DNA of 64,000 bases from positions 62,001 through 126,000 of the forward strand of contig NZ_RBXP01000020.1 of assembly GCF_003634965.1 (NCBI RefSeq). The letters run 5' to 3'. Origin of the DNA: Azonexus fungiphilus (GTDB lineage Bacteria; Pseudomonadota; Gammaproteobacteria; Burkholderiales; Rhodocyclaceae). The notes beneath the pieces were generated by a model. That model did not search any database, was not told where the DNA came from, and was given only the letters and a program-made list of their open reading frames with translations. Shown one piece after another: positions 41,519-52,776 of the stretch. Made by a program: the position numbers and the translations under genes. The first letter of the stretch is position 1. Every line of letters starts with the position of its first letter.

Positions 41519-41532
41519 GACGGTCGACCGTC
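41519..41532. repeat. Dispersed palindrome, copy 9 (14-bp core)
   Basis: GACGGTCGACCGTC is preceded by AATTTTTGCCGCGATTT and abuts the stop codon of the PepSY gene (41536-41538). No separate terminator follows that gene, so the palindrome itself may form the transcript end. Confidence 0.88.
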
Positions 41533-41535
41533 GAA

Positions 41536-42696
41536 TCAGCGCAATTTCGCCGCCAGGGGGCCGCCGCCGTCAATGCGTCGGCGGGCGCTTGTCGCGCGCG
41601 CCTCGCGTTTGTGCCGCCAGCGCAGGAAGCCGGTGACCAGGGCGAGCAGCGGCAGCAGGCCGCTCAGGCAGACGACCAGGCGGCCGGCCAGGCCGAAGGC
41701 TTCGCCATTGTGCAGCGGGTGCAGCCAGGCGAGCAGGGTGTCGCCGGCGCCCTGGCGCAGTGGGTCGCGGATGGCCAGGATGGCACCGGTGGCCGGGTCG
41801 ATCCAGACGTGGGTGCGCGGGAAACGGCGGTTCGGTTCGCCTGGCTGGCGCAGTTGTACCCGCCAGGCGGCGTGGCCGCGGCCCGGGGTTTCCAGCCAGC
41901 GCGGTTCGGCCGCCGGGAACTCGCGGCGGGCGATCGCCAGCGCCGCGTCGGCCGAGATCGCCGGTGCCGCGGCGGCAGCAGCCGGCGCCTGGAAGGCTGG
42001 GGTTGGCGGCGACAGCCAGGCGATCGCCGGCGCGAACCAGTGCGGCACCAGCAGCATCAGGCCGCTGCCGGCGAGTACCAGCAGCAGCGGCAGGGCGTAG
42101 ACGCCGGGCTTGACGTGCAGGTCGTAGATCCGCCGCGGGCGGCTGGCCTGGCGCTTGATCGCCAGCGCCTGGCGCCAGCGGCCGGGCGCCGGCCACCACA
42201 GGTAGAGGCCGCTGGCCAGCAGCGCGATCAGCGCCAGCGTCAGCGTCGCCAGCAGGGTCTTGCCGCCGGCGCCGAGGAGCAGCGTGTAGTGCAGGTCGTA
42301 GAGCCAGGTGCTCAGCCCTTCGCCCCAGAAATGCCGGTCGCCGACCGCCAGCGTGCCCGGGTCGATGGTCACCAGCAGCGGCGCGAAGCCGCGTTCGCGG
42401 GTTTCCGCCGGCCGGTAGTAGCGGGCCTTGATCGGCGCGTCGGGCGTCGGCGCCAGCTCGATCCGCCAGGGGCCGTCGCGTGCCGGCTCGGCGGCGCGCA
42501 AGGCGGCGACGACGTCGGCCAGCGTCGGCGGCGATGTCGCAACGCTGGTCGGCGGCTGGCGCAGGCGGTCGATCTCGGGGTAGAAGGCGAGCCAGCTGCC
42601 GGTCAGGCCGAGGACGACGAAGACCGCGCCCAGGCCGAGGCCCAGCCACAGGTGCAGGACCTGCACCAGGGCGCGGCGACGGCGGGCGGCGGACAT
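41536..42696 (-). CDS. PepSY-family inner-membrane protein, partner of receptor G
   Basis: This 386-aa PepSY-associated TM protein has a first helix near 10-32 (VLHLWLGLGLGAVFVVLGLTG), a periplasmic domain, central helices near 140-205 and a last helix near 335-360. His residues include LHLWLG, YDLHYTLLLG, YDLHVKPG and WLHPLHNGEAFG. It starts 13 nt after the receptor G stop codon. The C-terminal tail is Arg-rich and ends at the dispersed palindrome. Its cargo probably matches receptor G and may or may not be iron. Confidence 0.86.
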   Translation of the reverse strand: MSAARRRRALVQVLHLWLGLGLGAVFVVLGLTGSWLAFYPEIDRLRQPPTSVATSPPTLADVVAALRAAEPARDGPWRIELAPTPDAPIKARYYRPAETRERGFAPLLVTIDPGTLAVGDRHFWGEGLSTWLYDLHYTLLLGAGGKTLLATLTLALIALLASGLYLWWPAPGRWRQALAIKRQASRPRRIYDLHVKPGVYALPLLLVLAGSGLMLLVPHWFAPAIAWLSPPTPAFQAPAAAAAAPAISADAALAIARREFPAAEPRWLETPGRGHAAWRVQLRQPGEPNRRFPRTHVWIDPATGAILAIRDPLRQGAGDTLLAWLHPLHNGEAFGLAGRLVVCLSGLLPLLALVTGFLRWRHKREARATSARRRIDGGGPLAAKLR

Positions 42697-42709
42697 CGGC
42701 GCGGCCGGA

Positions 42710-44749
42710 TCAGAGCTTGACGTCGAGGCTCAGGTAGAAGGCGCGGCCGGCGCCCGGCGAGTACATCGGCTGCGGGCTGGCCCAGATGGTGTCGTACCAG
42801 ACGTAGGCGTACTCGCGGTCGAGCAGGTTCTTGACCTGGAAGTCGATGGCGAAGGTCTTGCTCAGCGCGTAGCCGACGCCGGCGTCGTAGAGCACGTAGC
42901 CGCCGTGCTTGCCCTGGCGGTTCTCGTCGTCGATGTAGTAGCTGCCCTGGGCGCGGCCCTGCAGGTTGAGCCGCCACTTGTCGGCGGGCCGGTATTCCAT
43001 GCCGACGTTGCTGACGTAGCGGGGGGTCGAGAAGACTTCCTTGCCGGCCAGCGAGCTGCCGCTGGCCGAGGTGCCGCCGACCACCCGGGCTTCCTGCAGC
43101 GAATGCGAGGCCCACAGCTTGAGCCGCTCGCTCAGGTTGACGGTCAGTTGCAGGTCGATCCCCTTGCGCCGGGTCTTGCCCAGTGCCTGGGTGGCGTCGG
43201 CGCTCGGCAGGTTGGCGACTTCGTCGGTGGCGTCCTGCTGCCAGACGGCGACGCGCGCCTCGCTGCGCGGGCCCGGGCGGAACTTGGTGCCGAGTTCGAT
43301 GCCGGTGTTGATCGACGGCTGGTAGCTCGGGGTGCCGCTCAGCCGGTAGGCCGGGGCGCGCGAGCCGGTGAGGATCTGGAAGGTCCGGCCCCAGTTGCCG
43401 TAGAGGCTGAAGGCCGGCGACGGGCTGTACACCACGCTCAGCTTGGGTTGGTTGATCCAGCCGTAGTCCTGCAGCGAGGCACGGGCGCCGCTGGTGAGCA
43501 GCCGGGTGTCGCCGTGGAAGCGGTCGCTGCGCAGCGCCGGCACGATCTTCCAGTGTTCGCCCGGCTTGATCACCGCCTGCAGGTAAATGCCGAAGTTGTC
43601 GAGCTGGTAACGGTCGTTGTTCGAGGTGCTGGCCGGCGTCGAGAAATCGGTGGGGACCCCGGCGGCGTAGCGGTAGCGGCGGTAGCGGTTGTTCTGGTGC
43701 TCGTAGTTGAAGCCGCCGTCGATGACCAGTTGTGGGCTGAACTGCCAGGTCAGGGTGTTGCTCCAGCCGACCTGTTCCTCGTTCCAGATGCGGCGCTGGC
43801 GCGCGGCGTTGCCGGGGGCGCCGTTGTAGGTGACGCGGCGGTCGTCGTCGATGGCGTTGAAATACAGCTTGCTGCTGTAGTTGACCGTCGGTGCCAGCTG
43901 GTAGTCGAGGTGCGCGCTCAGCTGCTGCATGTCGCGTTCGTCGCGATCGTTGGCGTTGCGTGCCGGCGACTGGAAGCGGTCGGCGCGCAACTCGGCCTTG
44001 GTCAGGTAGCCGGCTTCCTCGGCGTCGTGATTGTAGGCGCGGGCGATGACGCCGGCTTTCAGGCGGCCGTCGTCGGTGGTGTAGAACCATTTGCCGCCGA
44101 GGCTGTATTTCTCCGAATGGGCATGCTCGCGGTAGCCGTCCGAGTCCTGGTAGGCGAGCGTGTAGTTCTGGGCGATGCCGTCTGTCTCGCGGCCGACCGC
44201 CAGTTGTACCTCGCGCGTGTCGAAGCTGCCGTAGGTCAGGCGGGCGTCGCTGTAGTTGCCGCCCTGGCGGGTGGCGACATTGAGGTTGCCGCCGATGTTG
44301 TGCAGGCCGTAGCGCGGATCGTTGGTGCCGCGGACGACTTCGATGTAGTCGATGTCGAGCGGGAAGATCATGTCGAGGTGGCGCATGTTGCCGCTGTTGA
44401 CGTTGCTCGGCACGCCGTCGATCAGCAGCTTGATGCCGTTGATGTAGCCCTCGCCGTTGAAGGCGCGGAACGAGGGCTTGCCCGATTCGGCGCCGAGGCG
44501 GAACTCGGTCAGCTGGATGCCCGGCATCTGGCCGATCAGCTCCCAGCTGTTCATCACGTTCTTGTCCTGGACCCGCTCGCCGCCCATGACGTCGACCGAG
44601 GTCAGGATGCGCCGGGCCGGCAAGGCGCCGGTCTCGGGCGAACTGACCGTGATTTCGCCGAGGACGACGGTGGATTCCTGGGCCTGGGCGGCGGAAAACG
44701 CCAGGGCGACCAGCCAGGCGATGCGGCTGGGCTTGCAACGGTGGAACAT
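42710..44749 (-). CDS. TonB-dependent receptor G without STN domain
   Basis: This 679-aa receptor has a short signal peptide (about 1-23, ending AQAQ), then goes straight to a TonB box-like ESTVVLGEITV and plug (RILTSVDVMGGERV, SFRAFNGEGYINGIKLLIDGVP, IDYIEVVRGTNDPRYGLHNIGGNLNV) and a barrel ending RAFYLSLDVKL. It lacks the STN domain and has no sigma or anti-sigma gene, so control is different from the six cassettes; a 17-bp dyad lies upstream at 44850. The plug resembles FecA-type and metal-chelate receptors more than hydroxamate receptors. The ligand is unknown. It forms an operon with the PepSY gene downstream. Confidence 0.9.
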   Translation of the reverse strand: MFHRCKPSRIAWLVALAFSAAQAQESTVVLGEITVSSPETGALPARRILTSVDVMGGERVQDKNVMNSWELIGQMPGIQLTEFRLGAESGKPSFRAFNGEGYINGIKLLIDGVPSNVNSGNMRHLDMIFPLDIDYIEVVRGTNDPRYGLHNIGGNLNVATRQGGNYSDARLTYGSFDTREVQLAVGRETDGIAQNYTLAYQDSDGYREHAHSEKYSLGGKWFYTTDDGRLKAGVIARAYNHDAEEAGYLTKAELRADRFQSPARNANDRDERDMQQLSAHLDYQLAPTVNYSSKLYFNAIDDDRRVTYNGAPGNAARQRRIWNEEQVGWSNTLTWQFSPQLVIDGGFNYEHQNNRYRRYRYAAGVPTDFSTPASTSNNDRYQLDNFGIYLQAVIKPGEHWKIVPALRSDRFHGDTRLLTSGARASLQDYGWINQPKLSVVYSPSPAFSLYGNWGRTFQILTGSRAPAYRLSGTPSYQPSINTGIELGTKFRPGPRSEARVAVWQQDATDEVANLPSADATQALGKTRRKGIDLQLTVNLSERLKLWASHSLQEARVVGGTSASGSSLAGKEVFSTPRYVSNVGMEYRPADKWRLNLQGRAQGSYYIDDENRQGKHGGYVLYDAGVGYALSKTFAIDFQVKNLLDREYAYVWYDTIWASPQPMYSPGAGRAFYLSLDVKL

Positions 44750-44849
44750 GGCTGAGCTTCTTTCGGGACGCGGTTGGATTCGGGCCTGGGCGTCGCTTCC
44801 GGGCGGAAACGAAGGGGGCGAATCTTAGCAACCGGGCGCCGCGGCAAGC

Positions 44850-44866
44850 TGCGACATATTGTCGCA
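44850..44866. promoter_or_regulatory. 17-bp dyad (7-3-7) upstream of receptor G
   Basis: TGCGACATATTGTCGCA is a perfect 7-bp inverted repeat with a 3-bp centre, in the 123-nt gap upstream of receptor G and about 100 nt before its ATG. It is unlike the Fur boxes elsewhere in the window and looks like an operator for a dimeric regulator. I do not recognise the regulator. Confidence 0.55.
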
Positions 44867-44872
44867 AGGGGC

Positions 44873-45556
44873 TCAGCGGCTGGCGTCGATGACGCGGCGG
44901 ATTTCGCCAGCGCAGCTCTGCTCGATCCGGGCGTATTCCTCCGGACTGTCGATGGCGCGTTGCGCCGCCTTCGACTGGTCGAGCAGGCGGACGATGTAGG
45001 GCATCCAGCGCTGGTCGAGTTCCTGACGCAACTGCCCGACGCTGGTGCCGGCCGGCGCGTACCAGGGCGTCTCGCGGGCGAAGCGCTGCTGCAGCGCCTG
45101 GGTGATCTCGGCCTCGATCGCCCGGGCCTGGGCCCGATAGACCTCGACATGGCGCAGTTCGTGGCGGTAGATCTCGTCGTGGCCGCAGGTGCCGGGCGGA
45201 AATTCGCGGCCGACATAGACGGTGACCGGGTCGAAACCGTATTCGACTTCGATGGCGAAGCTGGCGCATTCGTGGCGCCGGTCGCCGGCCGGGAAGATCT
45301 TGCCGCTGACCTTGGCCTTGGCAGTGGCGACCCCGCGGGCCAGGCCGAGCACGGCGATGTCGCGGCGCTGGTGGTCGTCGCCGAGATTGCGCAGGGTCCG
45401 GTGGCCGTAGCTGAAGTTCAGCTTGTGCTCGCGCTCGACGCGGACGACCTTGAGCGTGCTCGGCGGCAGGTCGGCGCAGGCCGCCGGCGCCGTGGCGGGC
45501 AGGGCGCAGAGCAGGGCAAGGGCGGTGCAGGCGGCGAGGAAGGGCGGACGGGGCAT
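44873..45556 (-). CDS. Exported DUF922-like putative zinc metalloprotease
   Basis: This 227-aa protein has a signal peptide (about 1-28, ending APAACA) and a HELRH motif at residues 132-136, the HExxH-like zinc site of DUF922 proteins, preceded by CGHDEIYRHE. Cys29-region and Cys98/Cys124 may form disulfides. The ATG at 45554-45556 begins the signal peptide; an ATG at 45589 would add 11 residues. It lies downstream of nothing on its strand and is divergent from the hybrid kinase at 45685. No partner is apparent. Confidence 0.75.
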   Translation of the reverse strand: MPRPPFLAACTALALLCALPATAPAACADLPPSTLKVVRVEREHKLNFSYGHRTLRNLGDDHQRRDIAVLGLARGVATAKAKVSGKIFPAGDRRHECASFAIEVEYGFDPVTVYVGREFPPGTCGHDEIYRHELRHVEVYRAQARAIEAEITQALQQRFARETPWYAPAGTSVGQLRQELDQRWMPYIVRLLDQSKAAQRAIDSPEEYARIEQSCAGEIRRVIDASR

Positions 45557-45684
45557 CAGCGAGGCGACGGGCTGTGGCTTTGCCGCCATCCTAGCCGGTT
45601 TTCGGCTGACCGCCTGCGCTGACGGGCGATGAAAGTGCGATAATTACGGACTCCGACATCGCCGCCACGCGCCCGTTTCCCGAC

Positions 45685-48267
<2,583 letters not shown>

Positions 48268-48287
48268 TCGACATGGGTTTTTTGCGC

Positions 48288-48311
48288 GATTTGACGGTCG
48301 ACCGTCAAATC
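48288..48311. repeat. Dispersed palindrome, copy 10 (24 bp, perfect, the longest)
   Basis: The 14-bp core extends with GATTT / AAATC to a perfect 24-bp palindrome. The right-hand flank CCGGCCAATTTTTGC is the inverted form of the left-hand flank of other copies. It lies in the 73-nt gap between the hybrid kinase and galE, outside the iron island. Confidence 0.93.
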
Positions 48312-48340
48312 CGGCCAATTTTTGCTTCTGGGGAAACGCG

Positions 48341-49345
48341 ATGATTCTGGTAACGGGTGGTACGGGTTATATCGGTTCGCACACGGTGGTCGAGCTGCTC
48401 GCCCGCGGCGAGGAAGTGCTCATCCTCGACAACCTCTGCAACAGCAGCCGCAAGGTGCTCGACCGCATCGAGACGATCGCCGGCCGGCGGCCGGATTTCG
48501 TCGAGGCCGACATCCGCGACCACGCCGCGCTGTGCGCGCTGTTCGCCGCCCGGCCGATCGATTCGGTGATCCATTTCGCCGGCCTCAAGGCGGTCGGCGA
48601 ATCGGTCGAGAAGCCGCTCGAGTACTACGACAACAACGTCACGGGCTCGCTCAGCCTGCTCCGCGCGATGCGCGCCAGCGGCGTTCGCCGCCTGGTCTTC
48701 AGCTCGTCGGCGACGGTCTATGGCGACCCGCACAGCGTGCCGATCCGCGAGGATTTCCCGCTGCAGGCGACCAATCCCTACGGGCGCAACAAGCTGATGG
48801 TCGAGGAAATCCTGCGCGACCTGATGCGCGCCGAGGCCGACTGGCGCTTCGCCATCCTGCGCTACTTCAACCCGGTCGGCGCCCACGCCAGCGGGCTGAT
48901 CGGCGAAAGCCCGAACGGCATTCCGAACAACCTGATGCCCTTCGTCGCCCAGGTCGCGGTCGGCCTGCGCCCGCAACTGTCGGTGTTCGGCAGCGACTAC
49001 CCGACGCCGGACGGCACCGGCGTGCGCGACTACATCCATGTCGTCGACCTGGCCCGCGGCCACCTGGCGGCGCTCGACGCGCTGACCCGCGACGATCGCT
49101 CGCTCACCGTCAATCTCGGCACCGGGCGCGGCTACAGCGTGCTCGAGATGGTCCGTGCCTTCGAGCAGGCGAGCGGCCGGCCGGTGCCTTACCAGCTGGT
49201 CGGCCGGCGCCCCGGCGACATCGCCACCTGCTACGCCGATCCGGCGCAGGCGGAAGCGCTGCTCGGCTGGCGCGCCCAGCGCGGCATCGAGGAAATGTGC
49301 GTGGATACCTGGCGCTGGCAGTCGGCCAATCCCGACGGCCTCTAA
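48341..49345 (+). CDS. galE: UDP-glucose 4-epimerase
   Basis: This 334-aa extended short-chain dehydrogenase interconverts UDP-glucose and UDP-galactose for envelope polysaccharides. The NAD-binding motif TGGTGYIGSHT is at residues 6-16; the catalytic Ser (SSSATVYG) and Tyr-X3-Lys (YGRNK) motifs are present, as is the substrate motif NLMPFVAQ. Length matches E. coli GalE (338 aa). GGGGAAA lies 5 nt before the ATG. Confidence 0.96.
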   Translation: MILVTGGTGYIGSHTVVELLARGEEVLILDNLCNSSRKVLDRIETIAGRRPDFVEADIRDHAALCALFAARPIDSVIHFAGLKAVGESVEKPLEYYDNNVTGSLSLLRAMRASGVRRLVFSSSATVYGDPHSVPIREDFPLQATNPYGRNKLMVEEILRDLMRAEADWRFAILRYFNPVGAHASGLIGESPNGIPNNLMPFVAQVAVGLRPQLSVFGSDYPTPDGTGVRDYIHVVDLARGHLAALDALTRDDRSLTVNLGTGRGYSVLEMVRAFEQASGRPVPYQLVGRRPGDIATCYADPAQAEALLGWRAQRGIEEMCVDTWRWQSANPDGL

Positions 49346-49363
49346 GGCCACAGCCCGGCCGCT

Positions 49364-49735
49364 TCAGTCGAAGAGCAGGGCGGCGGCGACCTTGCGGCCT
49401 TCGCTGGCGAGGATGTTGTAGGTCCGGCAGGCGGCCTGCAGGTCCATCACCTCGAGGCCGATGCCGGCCGGCGCGAACGGGCGCATCAGCGCCGGCGCCG
49501 GAAAGCGCAGGCGCTTGCCGGTGCCGAGCAGGATCACCTCGACGCCGAGGCCGAGCAACTGCTGCATGTCGCTTTCCTGGAGCGTCGCGACATTGGCGGT
49601 CGACCAGCCGGGACGCAGGCTTTCCGGCAGCACGATCAGGTTTTTCTCGTGTTTTTCGTGGTTGACCGCAACATAGTCGTCGCCGTAGGCGGTGAACAGG
49701 TTGAGTCCGGCAGTGCTGGTGGTATGGAGTTTCAC
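49364..49735 (-). CDS. Mth938/DUF498-like protein (GTG start)
   Basis: This 123-aa protein matches the Mth938 (NDUFAF3-like) fold family: NLIVLPESLRPGW, VEVILLGTGKRLRFP, GLEVMDLQAACRTYNILASEGRKVAAALL. The bacterial function is unknown. The GTG at 49733-49735 gives the family start MKLH; the long upstream open frame is antisense to alaA and not coding. It converges with galE, 18 nt apart, and diverges from alaA. Confidence 0.88.
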   Translation of the reverse strand: MKLHTTSTAGLNLFTAYGDDYVAVNHEKHEKNLIVLPESLRPGWSTANVATLQESDMQQLLGLGVEVILLGTGKRLRFPAPALMRPFAPAGIGLEVMDLQAACRTYNILASEGRKVAAALLFD

Positions 49736-49807
49736 TTTGCGGTGCAGCAAACGTAATAGTAGGATTATACCTTTGGCCCGAACGCCGCCAATCCGGACAT
49801 CGCCCCC

Positions 49808-51055
49808 ATGAAGCACGTCAAGAAATCCGCCAAGCTCGCCAACGTCTGCTATGACATCCGTGGCCCCGTGCTGCAGATGGCCAAGCAGATGGAAGAAGAG
49901 GGCAACAAGATCATCAAGCTGAACATCGGCAACCTTGCCGCCTTCGGCTTCGATTCGCCCGAGGAAATCCAGCAGGACATCATCCGCAACCTGCCCAACG
50001 CGGCCGGCTACACGGATTCCAAGGGCATCTTCGCGGCGCGCAAGGCGATCATGCACTACACCCAGCAGAAGCACATCAAGGGCGTGACGCTGGAAGACAT
50101 CTACGTCGGCAACGGCGTCTCCGAGCTGATCGTGATGGCGATGAACGCGCTGCTCGACGCCGGCGACGAAGTGCTCGTGCCGGCGCCGGACTATCCGCTG
50201 TGGACGGCGGCGATCAGCCTGTCCGGCGGCAAGCCGGTGCATTACCTGTGCGACGAGGCCAAGGGCTGGCTGCCCGACCTCGACGACATCCGCAGCAAGA
50301 TCAACAAGAACACCCGGGCGCTGGTCATCATCAACCCGAACAATCCGACCGGCGCGCTCTATCCGGACGACCTGCTGCACGAACTGATCGCCATCGCCCG
50401 CGAGCATCACCTGATCATTTACGCCGACGAGGTGTACGACAAGGTGCTCTACGAGGGCGTCACCCACACCTCGATCGCCTCGCTGTCGGAGGACGTGCTG
50501 ACCATCACCTTCAACGGCCTGTCGAAGAACTACCGCTCCTGCGGCTATCGCGCCGGCTGGCTGGTGGTGTCCGGCGACAAGCGCCACGCCAAGGACTACA
50601 TTGAAGGCCTCGACATGCTCGCCTCGATGCGCCTGTGCGCCAACGCGCCCGGCCAGCACGGCATCCAGACGGCGCTCGGCGGCTACCAGAGCATCGACGA
50701 CCTGATCGCCGAAGGCGGCCGCCTGCGCCGCCAGCGCGATCTCGCCTACGAACTGATCTCGGCCATTCCCGGTGTCTCCTGCGTCAAGCCGAAGGCGGCG
50801 CTGTACATGTTCCCGAGGCTCGATCCGAAGATCTACCCGATCAAGAACGACCAGCAGTTCATCGCCGAGCTGCTCCAGGAAGAAAAGGTCCTGCTGGTCC
50901 AGGGCACCGGCTTCAACTGGCCGCACCCCGACCATTTCCGGCTGGTCTTCCTGCCGCACGAGGACGACCTGCGCGAGGCCGTCGGCCGCGTCGCCCGCTT
51001 CCTCGAGAACTATCGAAAACGTCACAACACCAACCATCTCATCAACAAAGACTGA
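49808..51055 (+). CDS. alaA: Alanine-synthesising (glutamate-pyruvate) aminotransferase AlaA-like
   Basis: This 415-aa class I aminotransferase makes alanine from pyruvate and glutamate. The pyridoxal-phosphate Lys is in FNGLSKNYRSCGYRAGW; NPNNPTGALY and YADEVYDKVLY are the cofactor-binding motifs. It lies 3 nt before hom, an arrangement common in betaproteobacteria, so alaA and hom are co-transcribed. Confidence 0.93.
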   Translation: MKHVKKSAKLANVCYDIRGPVLQMAKQMEEEGNKIIKLNIGNLAAFGFDSPEEIQQDIIRNLPNAAGYTDSKGIFAARKAIMHYTQQKHIKGVTLEDIYVGNGVSELIVMAMNALLDAGDEVLVPAPDYPLWTAAISLSGGKPVHYLCDEAKGWLPDLDDIRSKINKNTRALVIINPNNPTGALYPDDLLHELIAIAREHHLIIYADEVYDKVLYEGVTHTSIASLSEDVLTITFNGLSKNYRSCGYRAGWLVVSGDKRHAKDYIEGLDMLASMRLCANAPGQHGIQTALGGYQSIDDLIAEGGRLRRQRDLAYELISAIPGVSCVKPKAALYMFPRLDPKIYPIKNDQQFIAELLQEEKVLLVQGTGFNWPHPDHFRLVFLPHEDDLREAVGRVARFLENYRKRHNTNHLINKD

Positions 51056-51058
51056 CCT

Positions 51059-52369
51059 ATGAAACCCATCAATGTTGGCCTAATCGGCATCGGCACCGTC
51101 GGCGGTGGCACCTGGACCGTACTCAAGCGCAACGCGGAAGAAATCACCCGCCGCGCCGGCCGGCCGATTCGAATTACCGCCGTGGCTGACAGGAACGTGG
51201 AACTCGCTCGCCAGGTGACCGGCGGCGAAGCCCGCATCACCGACGATGCGTTCGCCCTGGTCAAGGATCCCGAGATCGACATCATCGTCGAGTTGATCGG
51301 CGGCTACGGCGTCGCCAAGGACCTGGTGATGCAGGCGATCGCCAACGGCAAGCACGTCGTCACCGCCAACAAGGCGCTGCTCGCCGTGCATGGCACCGAG
51401 ATCTTCACCGCCGCCCAGCAGAAGGGCGTCATGGTTGCCTTCGAAGCCGCCGTCGCCGGTGGCATCCCGATCATCAAGGCGCTGCGCGAAGGCCTGACCG
51501 CCAACCGCATCGAGTGGGCCGCCGGCATCATCAACGGCACCACCAACTTCATCCTCTCCGAGATGCGCGACAAGGGCCTGTCCTTCGCCGACGTGCTCGC
51601 CGAGGCGCAGCGCCTGGGCTATGCCGAGGCCGATCCGACCTTCGACATCGAAGGTGTCGATGCCGCGCACAAGGCGACGCTGATCGCCTCGATCGCCTAC
51701 GGCATCCCGGTGCAGTTCGACAAGGCCTACGTCGAAGGCATCACCAAGCTCGAAGCCTCCGACATCAAGTACGCCGAGCAACTCGGCTACCGCATCAAGC
51801 TGCTCGGCATCGCCAAGCGCCGTGACAACGGCGTCGAGCTGCGCGTGCATCCGACGCTGATCCCGGCCAAGCGCCTGATCGCCAACGTCGAGGGCGCGAT
51901 GAACGCCGTCGTCGTCAAGGGCGACGCCGTCGGCACCACGCTCTACTACGGCAAGGGCGCCGGCGCCGAGCCGACTGCCTCGGCGGTGATCGCCGACCTG
52001 GTCGACGTCACCCGCCTGGCCACCGCCGACCCGGAACACCGCGTGCCGCACCTGGCCTTCCAGCCGGACGCGATGTCCAACCTGCCGATCCTGCCGATGA
52101 GCGAGATCGAGACCGGCAACTACCTGCGCCTGCGCGTCGAAGACAAGGCCGGCGTGCTCGCCGACGTCACCCGCATCCTCGCCGACCAGGGCATCTCGAT
52201 TGACGCCATGCTCCAGCGCGAGCCGGAAGAGGGCGAGGGCGAGACCGACATCATCATCCTCACCCACGTCTGCAGCGAAAGCGCCGCGCTCGCCGCGGTC
52301 GCCAAGGTCGAGGCGCTGGCTGCGGTGAAGGGCCAGGTCAAGCGCATCCGTCTCGAAGAACTGCAGTAA
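51059..52369 (+). CDS. hom: Homoserine dehydrogenase
   Basis: This 436-aa enzyme reduces aspartate semialdehyde to homoserine, the branch leading to threonine and methionine. The dinucleotide motif GLIGIGTVGGG is at residues 7-17, the signature GVDAAHKATLIASIAYG near 200, and a C-terminal ACT domain (about 355-430) should give feedback control by threonine. It is monofunctional (no aspartokinase part). A hairpin terminator follows at 52392. Confidence 0.97.
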   Translation: MKPINVGLIGIGTVGGGTWTVLKRNAEEITRRAGRPIRITAVADRNVELARQVTGGEARITDDAFALVKDPEIDIIVELIGGYGVAKDLVMQAIANGKHVVTANKALLAVHGTEIFTAAQQKGVMVAFEAAVAGGIPIIKALREGLTANRIEWAAGIINGTTNFILSEMRDKGLSFADVLAEAQRLGYAEADPTFDIEGVDAAHKATLIASIAYGIPVQFDKAYVEGITKLEASDIKYAEQLGYRIKLLGIAKRRDNGVELRVHPTLIPAKRLIANVEGAMNAVVVKGDAVGTTLYYGKGAGAEPTASAVIADLVDVTRLATADPEHRVPHLAFQPDAMSNLPILPMSEIETGNYLRLRVEDKAGVLADVTRILADQGISIDAMLQREPEEGEGETDIIILTHVCSESAALAAVAKVEALAAVKGQVKRIRLEELQ

Positions 52370-52391
52370 GCCGGTCGTTCCACGCATCGAG

Positions 52392-52411
52392 AAGGGGGCC
52401 GCGGCCCCCTT
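52392..52411 (+). terminator. Terminator-like hairpin after hom
   Basis: A 20-bp GC-rich palindrome (AAGGGGGCC / GGCCCCCTT around GC) is followed by TTGTCGTTT. The T tract is interrupted, so termination may be partial. Confidence 0.6.
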
Positions 52412-52420
52412 TGTCGTTTG

Positions 52421-52434
52421 GCGATGCAGATCAA
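52421..52434. promoter_or_regulatory. FNR/ANR-like site upstream of the DUF2249 gene
   Basis: On the minus strand TTGAT-CTGC-ATCGC matches the FNR/ANR consensus TTGAT-N4-ATCAA at 8 of 10 positions. It lies 72 nt before the DUF2249 start. DUF2249 genes are often linked to anaerobic nitrogen-oxide metabolism, so oxygen control is plausible but unproven. Confidence 0.4.
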
Positions 52435-52505
52435 GGAAGCCAGGCCGCCGGCCCCGCAAAATTCGTCTTCCTGCCACCCCGGGCAGTCATCCCAAGGAAA
52501 CCAGC

Positions 52506-52775
52506 ATGACCAAGACGATCCACGTTTGCGACCACCGCACCGCCGAAGCCCTCTATCCCTTTGACGCCCGCGGCGTCGCCAAGCGCTTCCGCCACGCCGC
52601 CATCTTCGGCGCACTCGAATCCCTGATGCCGGGCGAGACCATGCGCTTTTGCAACGATCACGATCCGCTGCCGCTGCTCGCCCAGATGCAGCAACGCTAT
52701 GGCGACAAGGTGGGCATCGAGTATGTCCAGCGCGAGCCGGGTGCGATCGTCATCGATTTCACGGTGATCGGCTGA
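52506..52775 (+). CDS. DUF2249 domain protein
   Basis: This 89-aa single-domain protein has the family pattern DHRTAEALYPFD, FGALESLMPGETMRFCNDHDPLPLL and QREPGAIVIDFTVIG. The conserved His/Asp pair in NDHDPLPLL suggests a small ligand or metal site. AAGGAAA lies 6 nt before the ATG. It is coupled to the membrane protein that starts 1 nt after its stop codon. Confidence 0.9.
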   Translation: MTKTIHVCDHRTAEALYPFDARGVAKRFRHAAIFGALESLMPGETMRFCNDHDPLPLLAQMQQRYGDKVGIEYVQREPGAIVIDFTVIG

Positions 52776-52776
52776 G

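Noticed and set aside
3242-44749. Island acquired on a recent mobile element
   Set aside because: No integrase, transposase, direct-repeat ends or clear base-composition change are visible, and the tRNA genes at 716-891 are not disrupted or duplicated.
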